A stretch of DNA of 64,000 nucleotides. It comes from Candidatus Stahliibacteriota bacterium (lineage in GTDB: Bacteria > Hydrothermota > Tepidihabitantia > SM23-42). The notes under the pieces were generated by a model. That model saw nothing but the letters and a program-made list of their open reading frames with translations, did not search any database and was not told where the DNA came from. The stretch lies in the NCBI GenBank assembly GCA_030602565.1, contig JAUVZL010000002.1, forward strand, positions 1-64,000. The letters are read 5' to 3'. The stretch's first letter is position 1, and every line of letters begins with the position of its first letter. Position numbers and translations under genes: made by a program. This document shows, piece after piece, positions 59,191-64,000 of the stretch.

Positions 59191-60087
59191 ATGGATGTAG
59201 CCATCCCATATTTAGGTGAAAGTTTAGCCCTGCTTACTGCTGTAGTTTGGGCATTTGCAGTCATTCTGTTCAAAAAAAGTGGGGAAACAGTCCACCCTAT
59301 CGCGCTCAACTCATTCAAGAACTTATTGGCGGTTGTCCTATTTATCCCGACTATATGGCTCTTTGGTGAAACATTACTGCATCCAGTTCCGGCGCATGTC
59401 TACATACTTTTATTGCTCAGTGGGGCAATCGGTATAGGCATTGGCGATACACTTTTTTTTAAGTGCCTGAACTTGCTCGGGGCTGGTCTGACTGCGATTG
59501 TCGATTGCCTGTACAGCCCTTTCATAATCGGACTGTCTATTATCTGGTTGAAAGAAAGCCTCACTTTGCTACAGATAGTAGGTGCGCTCGTGATTATATC
59601 TTCAATAATGATTGCAACCGGCATAACAGGAAGAGAAAGAATCAGCCGCAAAAACCTGGTTAAGGGGATCCTCTACGGCCTACTGGCGCTTGCCGCTATG
59701 GCGGTGAGCATTGTTATGATCAAGCCCCTGCTTGAACAGTCTCCTCTATTATGGGCGATAGAAATTCGCCTATTTGGTGGTGTTATGGCTCTGGTGCTCA
59801 TTCTAATTTTTCATCCGGTACGACGCACAATCATCGCTTCACTCTTCTCACACCATAGCTGGATCTACACGATTTCAGGCTCATTTTTCGGTGCGTATGT
59901 GGCAATGTTTGTCTGGCTGGCAGGGATGAAATATACGCAAGCCTCAATAGCCGCTGCATTGAACCAAACCAGTACCATTTTCATCTTTATTTTTGCGGCT
60001 TTTTTCTTGAAAGAACCGATAAATCTAAAACGCACAATAGGAATTATCCTTGCCTTTATTGGTTCTTTTCTTGTGCTGTTCGGGTGA
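59191..60087 (+). CDS. EamA/DMT-family transporter
   Basis: The 298-aa protein has ten helices in two EamA repeats (ALLTAVVWAFAVILFKKSGE and ALAAMAVSIVMIKPLLEQSP), each about 140 residues. Members export metabolites such as amino acids; the substrate is unknown. It follows the LmbE gene on its own promoter. Confidence 0.88.
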   Translation: MDVAIPYLGESLALLTAVVWAFAVILFKKSGETVHPIALNSFKNLLAVVLFIPTIWLFGETLLHPVPAHVYILLLLSGAIGIGIGDTLFFKCLNLLGAGLTAIVDCLYSPFIIGLSIIWLKESLTLLQIVGALVIISSIMIATGITGRERISRKNLVKGILYGLLALAAMAVSIVMIKPLLEQSPLLWAIEIRLFGGVMALVLILIFHPVRRTIIASLFSHHSWIYTISGSFFGAYVAMFVWLAGMKYTQASIAAALNQTSTIFIFIFAAFFLKEPINLKRTIGIILAFIGSFLVLFG

Positions 60088-60111
60088 TAACAGGCTGACC
60101 GAGAATTAGGA

Positions 60112-60215
60112 GTAGGGCCTGTCTGCGTCTACCTGTGCCGTTGGCACGCCTGCCTGTCGCGTTGGCGACGCAGACAGGGCAGACAGGTGCGAACGCACAG
60201 GCAGGCGTTTACGCC
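60112..60215. repeat. GC-rich GTAG-headed palindromic element
   Basis: It begins GTAGGGCC. CCTGTCTGCGTC (60119-60130) and GACGCAGACAGG (60167-60178) are perfect inverted arms, and further CAGGCAGG boxes occur. It is much richer in GC than its surroundings. The remaining part of the 60088-60305 gap is an AACTTCTTAA-type short repeat. Confidence 0.55.
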
Positions 60216-60305
60216 CAGCGTATTTCGAAGTTTTGAAGATATGAGGCTCTGAACTTCTTAACCTCGTAACTTCTTAAGTTCATCTTTTCCCATTAGCTAA
60301 AGGCT

Positions 60306-61145
60306 TTACTCAAACAAAGCTTCAACAAAAGCCGTTGGATCAAACTCAACAATATCGTCGATACCTTCGCCAATACCGAGATAAAGAACCGGTAGATCTA
60401 GTTCATTACATATTGGTATTATCGCACCTCCTTTTGAAGTGCCGTCGAACTTGGTGAGGATTAAACCGTTAATGCCGATTTCCTCGGTGAATATACAGGC
60501 TTGCTGTATTGAATTCTGACCAAGATTAGCATCGATTGTCAAAATATTCAAATCAGGTCCTTCTGGTCTGAATTTTGTAATCACCTTTCTTATCTTCCTC
60601 AATTCAGCCATCAGGTCGGCTCTCGTATGGAGCCGACCAGCCGTATCAACCAGGACTCTGTCAATAGACTTTGCCTGAGCTCTTGATATTGTATCAAAGA
60701 CCACGGCTGCAGCATCTTGCCCTTTTTGTGAAGTGACGATCTCAACATTTGCCCGACGCGCCCAGATTTCCAGTTGCTCGCTCGCTGCATCACGATAAGT
60801 ATCAGCGCACGCAAGGATTACTCGCTCAGATCGCTGATAAAGGTTTGCCAATTTTGCCACGGTCGTCGTTTTACCAGAACCGTTCACACCGCTCACCATG
60901 ATGATTACTGGTTTCTCAACATCGATTTTGGGGACATCTATACTAAGAAGATTGACCAACTCCTTTTTCAGGACTTCAACAAGGTCAACACCATCTTCAC
61001 CTATTCGTTGCAATATCTCATCTGTGTACTTAATGCCGACATCAGCTCTGAGCAAGATATCTTCAATTTCATTAGTTGATGCGCCTTTAGTGCGGGAAAA
61101 CAACTGGTTTGCTTTACTTAACGCCTGTTTGAACTTGTTAAGCAT
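60306..61145 (-). CDS. ftsY: SRP receptor GTPase FtsY
   Basis: FtsY docks SRP-ribosome complexes at the membrane. The 279-aa protein is short: a basic N-helix and N domain, no acidic A domain, then GSGKTTTVAKLA, DTYRDAASEQLE, VDTAGRLHT and TKFDGTSKGG. It overlaps smc by 8 bp, the smc-ftsY pairing common in bacteria. Confidence 0.96.
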   Translation of the reverse strand: MLNKFKQALSKANQLFSRTKGASTNEIEDILLRADVGIKYTDEILQRIGEDGVDLVEVLKKELVNLLSIDVPKIDVEKPVIIMVSGVNGSGKTTTVAKLANLYQRSERVILACADTYRDAASEQLEIWARRANVEIVTSQKGQDAAAVVFDTISRAQAKSIDRVLVDTAGRLHTRADLMAELRKIRKVITKFRPEGPDLNILTIDANLGQNSIQQACIFTEEIGINGLILTKFDGTSKGGAIIPICNELDLPVLYLGIGEGIDDIVEFDPTAFVEALFE

Positions 61146-64000
61146 CCAGATTTAGTTTTTCGAGGTCAGCAAGCTTTGCTGTAATTACCTTACTTTGACC
61201 ACGTTTTTCCATGGTCAACCCGTAGAGATAATCAGCATACTCCATGGTCGCGCGGTTATGGGTAATTATAACCACCTGTGTTCTTTGCGAAAGGTCGCGC
61301 AGAAACTTATTAAACCTTACCACATTTGCGTCGTCAAGCGGTGCATCAATCTCGTCAAGGATGCAGAAAGGAGCGGGTTTAACAAGGTACAAAGCCAGTA
61401 GCAGACTTACTGCCAGCAGAGTCCGTTCACCTCCGGAAAGTTGATTGATCACTTTTAACCGCTTGCCCTTCATACGGACTGCAATATCAACCTTTGACGT
61501 CAAGGGATTACTCGGATCACTCAGCACCAAATCTGCCTGTCCACCTTCAAAGAATTTTGAAAAAACGAAATTAAATTCTTTCTTAACTTCATCGAATATC
61601 GCAACGAAACGCTCCCGGGCGCGCGTATCAAGTTCGTCAATCGAATGCAGTAGGCTACTCTTCGCAGTGATTATATCATCACGCTGACCAAGAAACTCAT
61701 CAAGCCTTTTTTTCTCATTCTCAAAAAGTTCCAGACTGAGCGGGTTTACTTCGCCAAGCTTTTCCAATTTACCTCTTACTTCAACGAGCCGTGCTTCAGT
61801 ATTTGGGATATCTTCTTCAGGGACGTAGTCTCGAAGATCGACGCTGAATTCTTCTTCGCCTTTCTTCCAAACTTCATCTTTTTTGTAATTGAGTTGAAAT
61901 AATTCGTATTTTAGCTGCATGATTCTATTCTGAATCTCTTCGTGGCTTTTTTGCTTCTCCGCGAGTTGATCAAAAATCTTGTTGAGTCGATGGGTCAGGT
62001 CTTCAGCAAATTTTTCAGGCAGCAACGCCTCGATATCAGCCTTCTGGCTCTTCTTCGATTCCATCTCCTCTTTCAGTAGAGCAATCTGGCGCTCGACCTC
62101 ATCAAGGTTCTTGGCACCTCTGTCCTGCTTGAGCATACCTATCTCGCTCTCTACGGTCGTCATCTCAGACTTGAGTTGCTCAATACCCGTATCAATACTG
62201 CTGAGACGTTCATTATGAACAACCGCTTCCATTTTCTTCTCGTTCAGCAATACATTCTTGTCTTTGATATCACGTTCGATATCTCGGCTGTTCTCTAGCA
62301 AACTCTGCCGCTCATTTTCGATCTTCTTACTTAGTTCTTCCACTTCCTTGATCTTTGCTTCAATCTCTTGGATTTTTCCGGAGATTTGCTTGATATCATC
62401 TCTTGTAACCCTTTTATCGTTACCAATACTATCGTACTCTTTACCCACTTTCTCCAAATGGCGTTTCAACTCCTTTAGCTTCATTGATTGCTCAGATTTC
62501 TTGACATTTATTGCGAAAAGCCGATTTTTTTCTTCATCTATTCGGTTTTTTATCGCTTTTTGTTCATCGATAAGTCGTTTCTTTTCTTCATTGACAAAAA
62601 GTATCTCATTCTTTAAGGTTTCAAACTTCCCTTTATGTTCTTCAAGACGCTGACTGATTTTGAAGAACCCGATCTCACCCCGCTCAGTGATTATCATACC
62701 GTTCTTAATGAGTATTCCATCCCTAGTTACAAAACCACAATTATGATATTTGCTGGATAATTTATGCGCCTCGCTAAAATCGTCGACCAGGAAGTAACGA
62801 GTGAGTAAATTCTGGAGGACCATCTGTGACGACTTAAACTCAACAAATTGCGCAGCCGGAGTAAATTCCTCAGTTATCTCGACGGACGATTCTGCTTCGT
62901 GCGTTGCCTTCACGTCGATAAAACCAAAACGTCCTTCAGGGATATTGCTGAAATCACTAACCTTGTAATCATGTATCAGATAGTAATTCAGAATATCCCC
63001 AAGGCATATATCGATAACTGATTCGTAACCTGAAGTAACAGTTATATTATCCCTTAACAGACCCATGTTTCTGTTTTTAAAGTTCTCTTTTATCTCTTTA
63101 ACACTATTCTTTTCTTTGAGACGATGGGTCAATGTGTCGACAATGAGTTTGCATTCGGCCAAGCCATCCTGTCTATTTACCAAATCAGTCTCCAGCTCAG
63201 CCAGCTTTTTTTCATTACCCGTCAAGTCGCTATTGGCTTGTTCTAATCGCTGAGCAAGCTCATCCTGTTCCTTGACAACTGCATCCAACTCCACTTCCGA
63301 CTGTTCCATTGACCGCCGAGCCGTATCGATTTCTATTTGATGGGTATCGTATTCTTCATTAATGCGCGTTAGTATCGTCTCTTTATTTTCTTTTTCAAAA
63401 CGGAGTTTTGTGATCTGATTGCGGTACGCCTGGACGTCTGCCTGACCGCCAGCGATCAATTTATCTTTTTCCTTAAGTACCTCAGCAAGAGAAAAATACT
63501 TGCTGTCCGTAGCTTCCAATTGTTCTTGCTGCGCCTGAATGGAGGTTTTTACCTGATCTATTTGATCGGCAAGCTCAACTTTCTTACGGCCATATTCTTC
63601 AAGCCGATTTCGAGCGTTAACCAACGACTCCCCTTTTTCTTTAATGCTGGTTATGGTTCGTTCATTAGCAAGGGTTATCAGCCTTGCTTCTTCTTCTTCA
63701 TCGTTGATCTTCATGAGCAATTCTTCAAGAGCTTTATCAACTACGGCAATGTGTAAAAGGGTATCTTTCTTCGTGGTTTCAACTTGCGCCATCTTTTCCT
63801 TAAGCTGTTCTCTCTCTTCTTCCAGTTGTTTTATTTCTTGTATAATAGACTGTCGCTGGGTTTCGATACTGTCTTTCTGTACTTGAATCTTCGCTAATGC
63901 ATCGAGGCTACTCACAAAATCGTTCTTGAGCATGAATAGGGTCAAGACCTTGTATTCTTCCTTTAGTTCTTGGTAAAGCCTGGTCTGTCTTACCTGACGC
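61138..64000 (-). CDS. smc: Chromosome segregation protein SMC (partial at the right edge)
   Basis: The frame stays open to the window end, so the N-terminal Walker A head lies outside. Visible are the long coiled coils, a hinge at roughly 62620-63080 (GRFGFIDVKAT..., NGMIITERGEIGFF), and the C-terminal head with NQLSGGERTLLAVSLLLALYL and the Walker B segment CILDEIDAPLDD. SMC compacts and segregates chromosomes with ScpAB, which is not in the window. Confidence 0.95.
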   Translation of the reverse strand, partial: RQVRQTRLYQELKEEYKVLTLFMLKNDFVSSLDALAKIQVQKDSIETQRQSIIQEIKQLEEEREQLKEKMAQVETTKKDTLLHIAVVDKALEELLMKINDEEEEARLITLANERTITSIKEKGESLVNARNRLEEYGRKKVELADQIDQVKTSIQAQQEQLEATDSKYFSLAEVLKEKDKLIAGGQADVQAYRNQITKLRFEKENKETILTRINEEYDTHQIEIDTARRSMEQSEVELDAVVKEQDELAQRLEQANSDLTGNEKKLAELETDLVNRQDGLAECKLIVDTLTHRLKEKNSVKEIKENFKNRNMGLLRDNITVTSGYESVIDICLGDILNYYLIHDYKVSDFSNIPEGRFGFIDVKATHEAESSVEITEEFTPAAQFVEFKSSQMVLQNLLTRYFLVDDFSEAHKLSSKYHNCGFVTRDGILIKNGMIITERGEIGFFKISQRLEEHKGKFETLKNEILFVNEEKKRLIDEQKAIKNRIDEEKNRLFAINVKKSEQSMKLKELKRHLEKVGKEYDSIGNDKRVTRDDIKQISGKIQEIEAKIKEVEELSKKIENERQSLLENSRDIERDIKDKNVLLNEKKMEAVVHNERLSSIDTGIEQLKSEMTTVESEIGMLKQDRGAKNLDEVERQIALLKEEMESKKSQKADIEALLPEKFAEDLTHRLNKIFDQLAEKQKSHEEIQNRIMQLKYELFQLNYKKDEVWKKGEEEFSVDLRDYVPEEDIPNTEARLVEVRGKLEKLGEVNPLSLELFENEKKRLDEFLGQRDDIITAKSSLLHSIDELDTRARERFVAIFDEVKKEFNFVFSKFFEGGQADLVLSDPSNPLTSKVDIAVRMKGKRLKVINQLSGGERTLLAVSLLLALYLVKPAPFCILDEIDAPLDDANVVRFNKFLRDLSQRTQVVIITHNRATMEYADYLYGLTMEKRGQSKVITAKLADLEKLNLDA

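Overview
The window is a compact, gene-dense bacterial chromosome segment of moderate, AT-leaning composition. A bacterium is shown by smpB, ftsEX, secA, smc-ftsY, a tRNA-Thr and a ribosomal-protein operon. A Por-type (T9SS) C-terminal sorting domain on a secreted M28 peptidase, together with an archaeal-type glycerol-1-phosphate dehydrogenase, points to an uncultured FCB-group or WOR-3/Stahlbacteria-like lineage. That placement is inferred, not proven.

Layout. 1-6.9 kb is an accessory island: a nucleotidyltransferase, a 1119-aa SF1 helicase-PLD nuclease resembling a single-gene (type II) Mokosh anti-phage protein, two tyrosine-recombinase C-terminal remnants each overlapping the start of a cargo gene by ATGA, and two paralogous membrane zinc-ribbon proteins. 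It ends at tRNA-Thr, which has a duplicated fragment beside it. 7-17.7 kb holds lipid, tRNA-modification, radical SAM and membrane genes separated by palindromic and heptanucleotide repeats. 17.8-33.8 kb is housekeeping: RqcH-like, rluD, rph, murI, an amidase, smpB, ftsE-ftsX-EnvC-like, trmI, a degenerate AONS-family protein, secA, lipA and lipB. 33.5-36.1 kb has an orphan [2Fe-2S]/ferredoxin pair and the sorted peptidase. 36.2-43.4 kb is a stress and arsenic block: Spy-like proteins, anti-sigma and ECF sigma, thioredoxins, CcdA-like, ACR3, ArsP-like permease and ArsR. 44.3-53.2 kb is the distal spc/alpha ribosomal operon from rpsH to rplQ. 53.3-55.3 kb is decaying (TldD fragment, broken prolyl oligopeptidase). 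55.4-59.1 kb is a tightly overlapping five-gene operon with an MshA-like glycosyltransferase and a LmbE deacetylase, a candidate low-molecular-weight thiol or pseudo-disaccharide pathway. 59.2-64 kb carries an EamA transporter, ftsY and a partial smc.

Global patterns. Promoters are near-consensus sigma-70 (TTGACA or TTGACT, 15-17 bp spacer, TATAAT). At least ten genes start only 5-8 nt after the -10 box, so their mRNAs should be leaderless. Many intergenic gaps carry REP-like hairpins with a GTAG head and degenerate 7- to 9-bp tandem repeats, including a 40-unit heptad array.
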